Of a stretch of DNA of 64,000 nt, positions 32,867-41,290 are shown in pieces; the first letter of the stretch is position 1; each line of letters starts with the position of its first letter. The DNA comes from JAGWBJ01 sp034423015 (GTDB lineage: Bacteria; Chloroflexota; Dehalococcoidia; Lucifugimonadales; JAGWBF01), in the NCBI GenBank assembly GCA_034423015.1, contig DAOUJG010000015.1:17385-81384 (forward strand), given 5' to 3'. The notes beneath the pieces are model-generated. The model was given only the letters and a program-made list of their open reading frames with translations. It had not been told where the DNA came from and did no database searches. Position numbers and translations under genes: made by a program.

Positions 32867-32895
32867 TTGACACAATAGACTGCGCCGCCTATACT
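32867..32895 (+). promoter_or_regulatory. Sigma70-type promoter for the DUF1800 gene
   Basis: TTGACA at 32867-32872 and TATACT at 32890-32895 are separated by exactly 17 bases, about 95 bases upstream of the start codon. The -35 boxes of this and the divergent minus-strand promoter are about 50 bases apart. Confidence 0.75.
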
Positions 32896-32988
32896 CTCCT
32901 ACGTGAAAATGGCGTGTGCAACCGTAGCGACGCCGGGGTTTTTCTAGGGAACTGTCAAATCACCACTGACAGGAGGATTCTTTCATAA

Positions 32989-34395
32989 ATGCCTGACGCA
33001 AACATTCCCCTCATGGCACATCTGATGCGGCGCGCGGGGTTCGGAGCGACCCGCGACGAGTTGGAGCGTTACGCAGCGAAGGGGTACGAGGCGACGGTGG
33101 AGGAGCTGCTTCATCCCGAGAACGCCCCCCCCGCCCTGGATGACCTGGACCTGCTGGGCCGATACCATGCGGGTATCTACAGCCTGATGCTGCTGCCCAG
33201 CGCCCAGACCTACTATATACATAGGATGGTCCACACCCGCCGGCCCCTGGAGGAGAAGCTGGGCCTCTTCTGGCACGGCGTGTTCGCCACCGGCTACACC
33301 AAGCTCAACCAGCCCAAGCAGATACTGAAGCAGATTGACATGTTCCGGCGCCACGGGTTGGGCAGCTTCCGGGACCTGCTGATCAATCTGGCCAAGGACC
33401 CGGCGATGATCTTCTGGCTGGACAACAAGGACAACCATCGCTACGAGCCCAACGAGAACTGGGGACGGGAGCTGCTGGAGCTGTTCTCCATGGGGGTGGG
33501 CAACTACACCGAGCAGGACGTGTTCGAGGCGTCCCGGGCCTTCACCGGCTGGACCATGCGGAACGCGAACCTGCACACAGCCAGGGTGGCCCAGGACTCG
33601 GTGGAGCCCTACGCCCGCCTGGACTGGCAGTTCGAGTACGTAGAGGACGACCACGACGACACCGACAAGACCTTCCTGGGCCACACCGGGAACTTCAACG
33701 GCGACGACATCGTGGACATCGTCTGCCGCCAGGAGGCCACGGCCCGGTTCCTCGCCCGGCACCTGTACAACTTCTTCGTGGCCGACGAGCCGCAGGTCCC
33801 CGCCTGGGAGACGGTGCCCCCGCGCGACCCCCAGGCGATCCAGACGCTGATGGACGAGTACTTCCGCAGCAACTACGACATCCGCAGCATCCTGCGAGTG
33901 CTGTTCAACTCGGACTTCTTCAAAGAGGCGGCCTTCCGGAAGATCAAGAGCCCCGCGGAGCTGGTGGCGGGAACCGTCCGGATGGCGGGCAGCAACCCCA
34001 TCCCCCAGGTGGACGACGTGGCCCTGGCCGGCGCAACAGGAGACATGGGCCAGGAGCTGCTGGACCCGCCCAGCGTCGAGGGATGGCACACGGGCGTCGA
34101 GTGGCTCAACACGGGAAGCCTGGTCAGCCGCATCAACTTCGCGTCCAAGCAGTTCGCCGACGTGGAGAAGCCCGGAGTGCGTGCCATCATCGAGCGCATC
34201 AGGGCCGGCAACCCGTCGTCTCCCGAGGAGCTGGTGGAGCTGTGCCTGGACCACATGGGGCCCGTGGTCGTCAACGACGAGACCAGGGGGCAGATGATCG
34301 AGCAGGCCGGCGCCCCCGGCCCGCTGGACTCCACCGAGAAGATCGTCAGCCTCTTTCAGCTGATCGTCGCGGCCCGCGAGTTCCAGCTCGCCTAA
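32989..34395 (+). CDS. DUF1800 family protein
   Basis: A 468-aa protein of the DUF1800 family, recognised by the start MAHLMRRAGFGAT, the WHGVFATG segment, ENWGRELLELFSMGVGNYTEQDV, the ARAFTGW-type motif and the conserved end region PPSVEGW. The family is widespread in bacteria and usually sits beside DUF1501 proteins. Here there is no DUF1501 partner and no visible signal peptide. AGGAGG lies about 15 bases upstream of the ATG. The following NHL-propeller gene, 58 bases downstream, is probably in the same transcript. The function is unknown. Confidence 0.87.
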   Translation: MPDANIPLMAHLMRRAGFGATRDELERYAAKGYEATVEELLHPENAPPALDDLDLLGRYHAGIYSLMLLPSAQTYYIHRMVHTRRPLEEKLGLFWHGVFATGYTKLNQPKQILKQIDMFRRHGLGSFRDLLINLAKDPAMIFWLDNKDNHRYEPNENWGRELLELFSMGVGNYTEQDVFEASRAFTGWTMRNANLHTARVAQDSVEPYARLDWQFEYVEDDHDDTDKTFLGHTGNFNGDDIVDIVCRQEATARFLARHLYNFFVADEPQVPAWETVPPRDPQAIQTLMDEYFRSNYDIRSILRVLFNSDFFKEAAFRKIKSPAELVAGTVRMAGSNPIPQVDDVALAGATGDMGQELLDPPSVEGWHTGVEWLNTGSLVSRINFASKQFADVEKPGVRAIIERIRAGNPSSPEELVELCLDHMGPVVVNDETRGQMIEQAGAPGPLDSTEKIVSLFQLIVAAREFQLA

Positions 34396-34453
34396 GCCGG
34401 CTGTCGCCGCTGGCCCTGCCCAAGACTCCTATCCCGACAGGAGGGTATCCCTA

Positions 34454-35476
34454 ATGGTGGCCGTGAATACCATTCGATTCAGTCACACCGTCGGTTGCTA
34501 CGCTCTGGGAGGCCCCGGGTTCCTGAACCCGGTGGGCCTGACCATCGGGCCGGACGGGGTGATATACGTCCTGAGCCGGGGGCACCTGGAGACGACCGAG
34601 AACCTCCGGCTAAAGCGCGTGACCCTTTGCAACGTCGAAGGGGACTACCTGGGAGAGTTCAGCACCGGCGGCACCGGAGACGGCGACCTGATGTGGCCCT
34701 CGTCCATCACCATGGACTCGGAGGAGCATATCTACGTCTCCGATGAGGCCCTGCAGAGGGTTTCCATATTCGACAAGAAGGGACAGTTCCTCTCCAAGTG
34801 GGGAAAGCAGGGGAGGGGCGACGGCGAGTTCGACAGGCCCGCCGGGTTGGTGGCTGACAAGGACGGCAACATACTGCTGGTGGACGGCCTCAACCACCGG
34901 GTGCAGAGATACACCAAGGACGGCAGGTTCCTGGGCGGCTGGGGAAGCTACGGCACCGGGAACGGCGAGTTCAGCTTTCCCTGGGGAATCAACCTGGACA
35001 GCGCGGGGAACGTGTACGTGGTGGACTGGCGAAACGACCGCATTCAGAAGTTCGACGCAGACGGCAAGCACCTGGCGACCTTCGGCTCGTCGGGCTCGGG
35101 AGACGGGCAGCTCAACCGGCCCACCGGACTGGCGATCGGCGACGACGGGCACTTGTACGTGGCCGACAAGTCCAACGAGCGCCTGCAGGTGCTGGACGCC
35201 GACGGCAACTTCGTAGCCAAGTTCCGCGGGCAGGCGGGGTTCTCCAAGTGGGCGCAGGAGTGGTTCGACGTCTCCAACGAGGACCTGAAGGCCGAGTGGG
35301 ACGCGGCCAACCTGGCCCCCGAGCTGGACCCGGCTCCCAACGACTTCCTGAGCTACGAGTCCGGCAGCAATATCTCCCTGTTCTGGGGACCGTCGGCTGT
35401 GCAGATCGACGCCAAGGGCAATATCCTGGTCCTGGAAACGGCCCGACACCGGATCCAGGTATACGTCAAGGACTGA
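34454..35476 (+). CDS. NHL-repeat beta-propeller protein (second)
   Basis: A 340-aa propeller with at least five clear NHL blades, recognisable by repeats of the type Y-V-x-D-x-x-N-x-R-x-Q-x-F; for example NVYVVDWRNDRIQKFDADG and HLYVADKSNERLQVLDADG. Blades alternate with the GSSGSGDGQLNRPTGLAI type of linker. A hydrophilic insertion of about 50 residues (KWAQEWFDVSNEDLKAEWD) precedes the last blade. AGGAGGG lies nine bases before ATG 34454. It is likely cytoplasmic or a scaffold; no catalytic site is visible. It is linked to the DUF1800 gene. Confidence 0.85.
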   Translation: MVAVNTIRFSHTVGCYALGGPGFLNPVGLTIGPDGVIYVLSRGHLETTENLRLKRVTLCNVEGDYLGEFSTGGTGDGDLMWPSSITMDSEEHIYVSDEALQRVSIFDKKGQFLSKWGKQGRGDGEFDRPAGLVADKDGNILLVDGLNHRVQRYTKDGRFLGGWGSYGTGNGEFSFPWGINLDSAGNVYVVDWRNDRIQKFDADGKHLATFGSSGSGDGQLNRPTGLAIGDDGHLYVADKSNERLQVLDADGNFVAKFRGQAGFSKWAQEWFDVSNEDLKAEWDAANLAPELDPAPNDFLSYESGSNISLFWGPSAVQIDAKGNILVLETARHRIQVYVKD

Positions 35477-35505
35477 CGGGCCGCCCCCGCCATTCGGAAT
35501 CGTAG

Positions 35506-35529
35506 AGGGCCTCTCACGAGAGAGGCCCT
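35506..35529. terminator. Hairpin terminator between convergent genes
   Basis: A perfect 10-bp stem, 35506-35515 with 35520-35529, has a 4-base loop and is followed by TTCTCTTT on the plus strand. It ends the DUF1800-NHL transcript and may serve the converging GlcG-like gene as well. Confidence 0.75.
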
Positions 35530-35557
35530 TCTCTTTGCCGGGGCGACCCGCTGCCCG

Positions 35558-36013
35558 CTACAGGCCCATCGCCCTCAACCCCACCAGGGCCATGTCGTGG
35601 TCCCCGGGCCCGTAGGGGTATCCCGACACGCCGATGCCGCCCAGCACGGTGTTGTCAGCCGGGTTCCGGACGCAGACGCCGCCGGAGATCACGAAGAGCA
35701 TCGGGTCTCCATACTCGGTCACGTTCCAGCCGTGCTCCTCGAGCCGGGCGGCGTAGTCCGTCTCGCCGGGCCTGGGCTGGCCGAACACCTTGGTGCTGGA
35801 CCCGGTCATCACCGAGGTGTACGCCTTCTTGATGCAGTTGCGTCCCAGCAGGGGCCCCGCGCCGTCGGTGCTGGCGAAGGCCAGCAGGTGCCCGTTGTGG
35901 TCGACTATCGCCATGGTTATCGCCGGGTTGCCGGCGTCCTTCTTCCATTCCCCGATCATGGCCGCGACGGCCGCCTGACACTCGTCCAAGCTCAACGCTT
36001 CCCTGGTGTACAT
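35558..36013 (-). CDS. GlcG/HbpS family heme-binding-type protein
   Basis: A 151-aa GlcG/HbpS-like protein. Family signs are LSLDECQAAVAAMI at the start, the TMAIVDHNGHLLAFASTDGA strand pair, KKAYTSVMTG and the closing GGIGVSGYPYGPGDHDMALVGLRAMG motif. Family members include the Streptomyces heme-binding HbpS and GlcG of the glycolate locus, but there are no glycolate genes here. There is no signal peptide. GGAGGT lies six bases upstream of the ATG. Confidence 0.85.
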   Translation of the reverse strand: MYTREALSLDECQAAVAAMIGEWKKDAGNPAITMAIVDHNGHLLAFASTDGAGPLLGRNCIKKAYTSVMTGSSTKVFGQPRPGETDYAARLEEHGWNVTEYGDPMLFVISGGVCVRNPADNTVLGGIGVSGYPYGPGDHDMALVGLRAMGL

Positions 36014-36107
36014 TCACTCACCTCCTAATCTGGGCAGTCACCTCCTATCCGGGGGAGAGTGTAGCCCAATCGACGCCGATGTTGAAGCCTCCGGCGGGCC
36101 GGAAGAA

Positions 36108-37223
36108 TCAGTAGCTGGCGGCCGGAGGGCACCGGGAGAGCCAGTCGTCCCCGATGACCCGGCCCACCTGCCAGACCCAGTCCTCGTAGTGGTATCCCAG
36201 CCACCTCACGTACTGCAGCAGCTTGAGCCGGTCCGATGGAGGGAGAAGGTGGCACCACTGCTCCGAGGTTGGGATGAGGACCTGCCCGTCTGCGATAGCG
36301 TCGCCCTCCTCGGCGCCGTCGACCAGGGGGGCCAGCCAGCCGGGGATTGGGGGAAGCTCTCCGTTTTCGTGCTGGTACCGCTGGATCCAGTCGAGCTTGC
36401 TGGGGTCCACGGGCTCGGGCGTCGGCGTGTATGTCGGGGCCGGCGTCGGAGTCGGGGCCGGTGTGGGAGTGGGAGGCGGACCGACCGGCACGCCCCCGCC
36501 GGCGGCATCCAGCGCGGAGTCCAACCGGCCCTCCAGCACCTGGAGCCTGCCCTCGATCTGGCCCAGGGCCTCCAGGACCTCGTCCAAGGCCGGAGCGGGG
36601 TCTGGGGCCGCCCCCTGGGGAACCATGGGCGTGGGAGCGGGAGTGGCCACGGCGGTGGGAGCCGGGGTCGGGGTCCGCTCCCTGGTCGGAGCCGGAGTCG
36701 GACCTGCCGCCATCGAGACTCCGGGGCCTCCTCCCATGGGATACATGGCGGGACCGCTGTCATCGCCGCCGAAGTCCGGTGGATACACCAAGGCCACCAC
36801 GAGTCCGCCGGCCACCACCGCAACGACGCCGGCCACAAGGGCCATGCGACGGGACGGCCGGGGGGGCAGCAGCCGCTTGAGCAGCCGGAGGACGGCCCGG
36901 GGACCCGAGGCCAGGCTCCTCCCCAGGGAGTCCAGGGTGCCGGAGGGCAGTCTGGGGACTCGAAACCGGCGGGCCCGTCCCCTGGCCTTCCACCCCTCCG
37001 CCCTGTCATACTCGGCCCGTTTTTGGGGGTCGCACAGGACTTCGTAGGCCCTGGTGACCCGGTCCATCATTGAACCGTCCTCGGAAGCGCCCTCTTCCTC
37101 GAACATCCCCTCTCCCGAGGACTGGTACCTCACGACGAGCCTCCAGTAGGCTTCGTCGATGCTCTGGGCATCCGCGTCGGGCGCCACCTCCAGGATGCGG
37201 TACAGGTCTTCCCGTTCTTCCAT
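36108..37223 (-). CDS. Membrane-anchored J-domain-like protein lacking the HPD motif
   Basis: A 371-aa protein. Residues 5-75 resemble a DnaJ domain (LYRILEVAPDADAQSIDEAYWRL ... VTRAYEVLCDPQKRAEYD), but the HPD tripeptide that stimulates DnaK is replaced by Gln34-Ser35-Ser36, with an acidic insertion after it. A basic stretch precedes one membrane helix at about 127-147. The rest is outside the membrane: a proline/threonine-rich stalk, a short predicted helix (LDEVLEALGQIEGRLQVLEGRLDSAL), a second Pro-Thr stalk, and a C-terminal domain with two cysteines. The open frame goes to 37415, but ATG 37223 starts the J-like fold and has GGAGG 11 bases upstream. Confidence 0.7.
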   Translation of the reverse strand: MEEREDLYRILEVAPDADAQSIDEAYWRLVVRYQSSGEGMFEEEGASEDGSMMDRVTRAYEVLCDPQKRAEYDRAEGWKARGRARRFRVPRLPSGTLDSLGRSLASGPRAVLRLLKRLLPPRPSRRMALVAGVVAVVAGGLVVALVYPPDFGGDDSGPAMYPMGGGPGVSMAAGPTPAPTRERTPTPAPTAVATPAPTPMVPQGAAPDPAPALDEVLEALGQIEGRLQVLEGRLDSALDAAGGGVPVGPPPTPTPAPTPTPAPTYTPTPEPVDPSKLDWIQRYQHENGELPPIPGWLAPLVDGAEEGDAIADGQVLIPTSEQWCHLLPPSDRLKLLQYVRWLGYHYEDWVWQVGRVIGDDWLSRCPPAASY

Positions 37224-37475
37224 GACTGGCCGGTCCTCCGAGGTTGGGGGGGAGTCCGCAACCCCTCTGCCAATGGTACTCCGCTCCCTGGGAGGCAGCC
37301 CAAGATCATCGGACACGGGGTTTGGCCAGTTTAGGCCGGAGAGCAGGATGCGTTGAGCGTCGCGGGTCCGACTGGAAGGGGGCCGGTGGAAGAGAGCTCC
37401 CGCAACACGGGACAAGTTGCCGGCGGCCCCATTCCTGCGGAGGGACGGGCTGCGGAGGGACGAACGAGGTGTCGC

Positions 37476-38135
37476 CTAGCCGGCGGTCTTCCGGGCGATC
37501 CTATCCTTGACGACGGCCTCGTAGTCAAACAGGACGGCCGACGCCACGGTGGCGACCAGGTCAGGGAGGTCCAGCTCGTCGAGCACGTGCTGCTTCAAGG
37601 AGAGCCACCGGTACTCCAGCTCCATCTGGGGCTCCACGAGACCGTCGGCCTCTATCTCTTCCCCCGCCCGGAAGTTCAGCTCACACGCCTGCAGGACCCT
37701 GGGGTCCCGGGGGTTCCATAGGGGTATCCCATATTTGCGGGCGATGATGGGCCGGTGGGTGTAGATGGTGCACGCCTCATCCTTCAGCGCGGGGCAGGGG
37801 ATGTGGTGACGGCCCGCCTTCACACTAACCGACGCGCGGACCCTGCGGCTGTGGGACTCGATGTCCTCATCCTCGTCTACTTCTACCCCGGTCAGCTCCG
37901 CCAGGTAGCCGCGGGCCTTGTCCATCATCTCCCGCCTGCCGGCGGGGTCCAGAGTCTTGACGGCCCTGGAGATGTACGCTGCCTCGATGAGGCTGATGTG
38001 GAATATCTGGCTGCAGCAGCTTCCGCACCCCTTGCGACACTGCATCCGGTCGCTGAATATCCTGCTGACGCGGTCGAACTCGGAGTCCACCTCCGCCAGC
38101 AGCTTCTCGTATTGCCGATAGATGCTCTCCAGCAC
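37476..38135 (-). CDS. YkgJ-type cysteine-cluster protein (putative Fe-S/zinc)
   Basis: A 219-aa protein with the cluster CRKGCGSCCSQ near residue 35, a later CPAL and CTIY pair (PCPALKDEACTIY), and another cysteine at QACELNF, the pattern of the YkgJ/UPF0153 family of possible Fe-S or zinc proteins. The function is unknown. The open frame extends to 38246. GTG 38135 has AGGAGG ten bases upstream and is preferred over ATG 38168, which would add 11 low-value residues. Confidence 0.8.
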   Translation of the reverse strand: MLESIYRQYEKLLAEVDSEFDRVSRIFSDRMQCRKGCGSCCSQIFHISLIEAAYISRAVKTLDPAGRREMMDKARGYLAELTGVEVDEDEDIESHSRRVRASVSVKAGRHHIPCPALKDEACTIYTHRPIIARKYGIPLWNPRDPRVLQACELNFRAGEEIEADGLVEPQMELEYRWLSLKQHVLDELDLPDLVATVASAVLFDYEAVVKDRIARKTAG

Positions 38136-38166
38136 CGGTCGCCACCCTCCTGGTTGGTCGTGACGC

Positions 38167-38195
38167 ATGCTAGCACAGGGGTGGGGGCCGGTCAA
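38167..38195 (-). promoter_or_regulatory. Possible promoter for the YkgJ-type gene
   Basis: On the minus strand, TTGACC (38195-38190) and TAGCAT (38172-38167) are separated by 17 bases, about 30 bases upstream of the GTG start. Confidence 0.5.
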
Positions 38196-38307
38196 TTTGA
38201 CACGGCGCCTCGCCACGGGTATCGTGTGGTCGCGCGCGTGCATCATATCGACCGCCGGCCGGTCAGCCTGGACCCCATCCCGGCCGGCGAGGTCATTGGA
38301 GGACGCC

Positions 38308-38994
38308 TTGATAACCGTGAACCCAAGCCCCGATACCCTGGATGAGGCCCTGGTGGAGGCCTACCGACACGTCGCCCCCACGAACCTGGGCCACGCGCTG
38401 GAGTCGGGCATGGGCCCGGAGATACGGCCCATCTGGCGTCCGGTCAAGCTGGTGGGCCCGGCCCTGACGGTCCAGACGACGCCCGACGTGACCGCCGCCA
38501 TGGGCGAGGCCACGAAGGTCGCCCGACCCGGGGACGTGCTGGTGGTCAACAGGGCCGGCGACCTGCGCCACGGGTTCGTGGGTGAGTTCGCCTCCATAAG
38601 GCTCATAGAGGCCGGCATCATCGGCCTGGTGACCGACGGGCTCGTGTCCGACGTGGTGGCCATCGAGAGGATGAAGTTCCCCGTCTTCGCCGCCGGGCTG
38701 TCCGCCACGGTGGTCCAGCCATTGGCCGCCGGAAGGGAGCCCGAGGGCGCGGTGAACGTACCCATCAGGGTAGGGGGCGTCATCGTGTCCCCGGGGGACC
38801 TGGTCATGGCCGATGACGACGGCGTGCTCATCGCCACGCCGGAGCAGGCCCGGGAGTACCTCCTTTACTGTCAGGTGTTCGAGGAGTGGGAGACCTATGC
38901 CCGCAGCCAGCTGGCCGCCGGAAGGCTCCTGTCGGACGTCGCCAAGGAGCGCAAGGAGTTCGAGCGGCGCGCTTACGAGAAGGCCCGGACCTAG
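38308..38994 (+). CDS. RraA-like / 4-hydroxy-4-methyl-2-oxoglutarate aldolase family protein
   Basis: A 228-aa RraA-fold protein: RPGDVLVVNRAGDLRHGFVGE, the VTDGLVSD segment, then FAAG, GGVIVSPGDLVMADDDGV. In the aldolases the motif after the DG pair carries Arg-Asp; here Arg is Ser114 before Asp115, so metal binding may remain but substrate binding is altered. The family acts either as oxaloacetate/hydroxymethyl-oxoglutarate aldolases or, in gammaproteobacteria, as RNase E inhibitors; the catabolic role fits the neighbours. The start is TTG with GGAGG five bases upstream. The upstream open frame to 38167 is not needed. Confidence 0.82.
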   Translation: MITVNPSPDTLDEALVEAYRHVAPTNLGHALESGMGPEIRPIWRPVKLVGPALTVQTTPDVTAAMGEATKVARPGDVLVVNRAGDLRHGFVGEFASIRLIEAGIIGLVTDGLVSDVVAIERMKFPVFAAGLSATVVQPLAAGREPEGAVNVPIRVGGVIVSPGDLVMADDDGVLIATPEQAREYLLYCQVFEEWETYARSQLAAGRLLSDVAKERKEFERRAYEKART

Positions 38995-39015
38995 CCTGTC
39001 CCGGAGGGGGGGACC

Positions 39016-40095
39016 TTGGCAACCATCACCACCGTCACGGGAGACCTGGACGCCTCGAAGCTGGGGGCCACCTCGGTACACGAGCACGTGCTCCACGACC
39101 TGACCTTCTACCACCACGCCCTGTTCGAATATCCCCTGGAGCCCGCCGAGGCCGCCCTGGCCGAGGCTAAGCTTACCATTGACAAGCTGGCCGTCTCCAA
39201 GAGGAACCAGTTCCTGATAAAGGACGCCCTCCGCCTGGACGAGGAGGACGTGGCGGTGTCCGAGCTCAGGGACTTCAAGGCCCAGGGCGGAGACTGCATC
39301 GTCGACGTGACGGTGCCCGGCATGGGCCGGGACGTGGAGGCGCTGAGGAGGATAGCGGAGAAGGCGGAGATCAACCTGGTGGCGGCCACCGGCTGGTACG
39401 TCTCCATCTCCCACCCCCCTTATGTCAAGGAGAAGAGCGCGGACGAGCTTGCGGCCATCATGGTGGACGAGCTGACAGAGGGCATACGGGGCACGGACAT
39501 CCGCGCGGGCGTCATAAAGTGCGCCGTCGGGGGCGTCACCGGCGACCCGAGAGCCCCGCTGGCCGACTACGCCATGCACCCCGACGAGGAGAAGGTTCTC
39601 AGGGCCGGCGTGCGGGCCCAGAAGGCCACCAACACCGCCATCACCCTTCACCCGTGCATATTCCGGCGGGACTGCCACGCCTATGTGGACGTGCTGGAGG
39701 AGGAGGGGGCGGACCTGGACAAGTTCTGGATGAGCCACATGAGCGCCACCTATCCCGAGTTGGACGTGGACTACTGCCGAAGCCTGATGGACCGGGGAGT
39801 GAGCATCTCTTTCGACAACTTCGGCTACGAGAAGTACTCGCAGATCACCGGCGGCACCAACATACCGGACAAGGACCGGGTGAACGCCCTGGTGGAGCTT
39901 TGCCGCGCCGGCTACGACGGCAAGATCATGCTGGCCCAGGACAACGGCCAGAAGGACCGTCTCAAGACGTACGGCGGGGACGGTTACTCCCACGTCCTGC
40001 AGAACATCGTCCCCCAGCTCCGCAGACGCGGGGTGACCGAGGCCCAGGTCCGAAACATGCTGGTCGAGAACCCCAGGCGCATGCTGGCGCGATAG
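39016..40095 (+). CDS. Phosphotriesterase-family metal-dependent hydrolase
   Basis: A 359-aa member of the phosphotriesterase/amidohydrolase superfamily, which includes lactonases and PHP enzymes. The binuclear metal site is visible: H22 and H24 in VHEHV, the carbamylated-lysine position K168 (AGVIKCAVG), H212 (ITLHPC), H241 (MSHMSA) and D309 (LAQDNGQ). Lactone or ester hydrolysis is more likely than organophosphate cleavage. The start is TTG after a GGAGGGGGG run. It sits 21 bases downstream of the RraA-like gene and 61 bases upstream of the ThuA-like gene, an apparent catabolic operon. Confidence 0.85.
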   Translation: MATITTVTGDLDASKLGATSVHEHVLHDLTFYHHALFEYPLEPAEAALAEAKLTIDKLAVSKRNQFLIKDALRLDEEDVAVSELRDFKAQGGDCIVDVTVPGMGRDVEALRRIAEKAEINLVAATGWYVSISHPPYVKEKSADELAAIMVDELTEGIRGTDIRAGVIKCAVGGVTGDPRAPLADYAMHPDEEKVLRAGVRAQKATNTAITLHPCIFRRDCHAYVDVLEEEGADLDKFWMSHMSATYPELDVDYCRSLMDRGVSISFDNFGYEKYSQITGGTNIPDKDRVNALVELCRAGYDGKIMLAQDNGQKDRLKTYGGDGYSHVLQNIVPQLRRRGVTEAQVRNMLVENPRRMLAR

Positions 40096-40156
40096 GCTCC
40101 CAGACTGGCAGGCGGCGCCGGGGGCCAACGGCGGTCCGGCGACGGAGAGGAGGGAC

Positions 40157-40837
40157 ATGAGGCTACTGGTCATTACCGGGGGAAGACACCCCTACGAGGA
40201 GTCCACGCCCGTCCTGGAGGGGTTCCTGAAGGCCGCGGGCCACGACGTGACTGTCACCGACGACGCCGGCATCCTTTCCGACGGTCCCGGTATGAGCGCC
40301 TACGACGCCCTGGTGTTCAACACCCTGAGGGAGGGCGACCTCGCCTTGGACGCCGGCCGGAAGGCCGGCATGAAGGAGTACATAAGCTCGGGCAAGGGTT
40401 TCGTTTGCATCCACATATCGGGATGCGTCCCGGCCGACTGGAACGAGTACGGCGACGTGACGGGCGGCGGATGGGTCATGGGCCGGAGCTTCCATCCGCC
40501 CTACGGGAAGTTCACCGTGAACGTAGCCAACGCCGGCCATCCCGGCGCCGCGGGAATCACGGACTTCACGACCAACGACGAGCTGTACATGGACATAGAC
40601 TACAGGGACGGCAACGATGTGTTCCTGTCGGCGGAGTTCGAGGGAGGGACCCTGCCCAAGAACAGGGCGGACGGGGAGCCGATGCACATGCCCGGTGGGA
40701 CCTTCCCATTGGGCTGGACCCGCCGGTACGGCGGCGGGAAGGTGTTCGTCACACTGCTGGGCCACGACGGGCTCAGCTTCAAGACCCCCGAGTTCCAGAG
40801 GATGGTGCTGAACGGGGTCGACTGGTCGACGTCCTAG
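40157..40837 (+). CDS. ThuA-like protein
   Basis: A 226-aa protein of the ThuA family (class I glutamine-amidotransferase-like fold), seen in LLVITGGRHPYEESTPVL, the YDALVFNTL strand, the ISSGKGFVCIHIS segment and the FTTNDELYMDIDY region. ThuA was described from trehalose utilisation in Sinorhizobium, but many homologues have no known substrate. It is likely cytosolic. AGAGGAGGG is seven bases before the ATG. It is the third gene of the RraA/phosphotriesterase cluster. Confidence 0.83.
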   Translation: MRLLVITGGRHPYEESTPVLEGFLKAAGHDVTVTDDAGILSDGPGMSAYDALVFNTLREGDLALDAGRKAGMKEYISSGKGFVCIHISGCVPADWNEYGDVTGGGWVMGRSFHPPYGKFTVNVANAGHPGAAGITDFTTNDELYMDIDYRDGNDVFLSAEFEGGTLPKNRADGEPMHMPGGTFPLGWTRRYGGGKVFVTLLGHDGLSFKTPEFQRMVLNGVDWSTS

Positions 40838-40874
40838 ATCGGGCCTTTCCCCGACGCGAACCCCCACAGTCCCG

Positions 40875-40904
40875 TTGTGATTCGGAGGCGGGAAATGGTA
40901 TAAT
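40875..40904 (+). promoter_or_regulatory. Promoter of the tRNA cluster
   Basis: TTGTGA at 40875-40880 and a perfect TATAAT at 40899-40904 are separated by 18 bases. The -10 ends 23 bases before the first tRNA. Confidence 0.65.
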
Positions 40905-40927
40905 CCCCTGGTAGGGTAAGATTGCCT

Positions 40928-41014
40928 GCCGAGGTGGTGGAACTGGTAGACACGCCATCTTGAGGGGGTGGTGGGCGTAAGCCTGTGTGGGTTCGAATCC
41001 CGCCCTCGGCACCA
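40928..41014 (+). tRNA. tRNA-Leu (anticodon GAG)
   Basis: An 87-base tRNA with CCA encoded. The acceptor stem GCCGAGG pairs with CCTCGGC. The anticodon stem CCATC/GGTGG encloses the loop TTGAGGG, giving anticodon GAG (Leu, CTC/CTT). A long variable arm follows and the T-loop is GGTTCGAATCC, as expected for a class II tRNA. Confidence 0.95.
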
Positions 41015-41062
41015 GTGGCGAGGCACCGTTGGAGCCCCTGGGCAGCGGTGGGCATCCCTAGT

Positions 41063-41139
41063 GGCGACGTAGCCAAGTGGACTAAGGCGGAGGTCTGCAA
41101 AACCTCTATTCGGCGGTTCGAATCCGCCCGTCGCCTCCA
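41063..41139 (+). tRNA. tRNA-Cys (anticodon GCA)
   Basis: A 77-base tRNA with CCA encoded. The acceptor stem is GGCGACG/CGTCGCC with discriminator T, as is usual for tRNA-Cys. The anticodon stem GAGGT/ACCTC encloses CTGCAAA, so the anticodon is GCA. The T-arm contains GGTTCGAATCC. Confidence 0.95.
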
Positions 41140-41152
41140 TACGAGCACTAGG

Positions 41153-41190
41153 ACGCGGGAGGAAGCCAGCCGTCCCTCCCGCGTTTTTCT
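41153..41190 (+). terminator. Rho-independent terminator between tRNA-Cys and tRNA-Leu(UAA)
   Basis: A 10-bp stem (41153-41162 with 41175-41184) is followed directly by TTTTCTTTTT on the plus strand, the classic form. It should end the first two-tRNA transcript. Confidence 0.85.
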
Positions 41191-41204
41191 TTTTGGCAAA
41201 CGGC

Positions 41205-41290
41205 GCCGAGGTGGCGGAACGGTAGACGCGGCGGACTTAAAATCCGCTGCCCGCAAGGGCGTGTGGGTTCGAATCCCTCCCTCGGCACCA
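41205..41290 (+). tRNA. tRNA-Leu (anticodon UAA)
   Basis: An 86-base class II tRNA with CCA encoded. The acceptor stem is GCCGAGG/CCTCGGC. The anticodon stem GCGGA/TCCGC surrounds CTTAAAA, giving UAA (Leu, TTA/TTG). It has a long variable arm and the T-loop GGTTCGAATCC. It lies after a strong terminator, so it needs its own promoter or read-through; I see none that is convincing. Confidence 0.95.
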
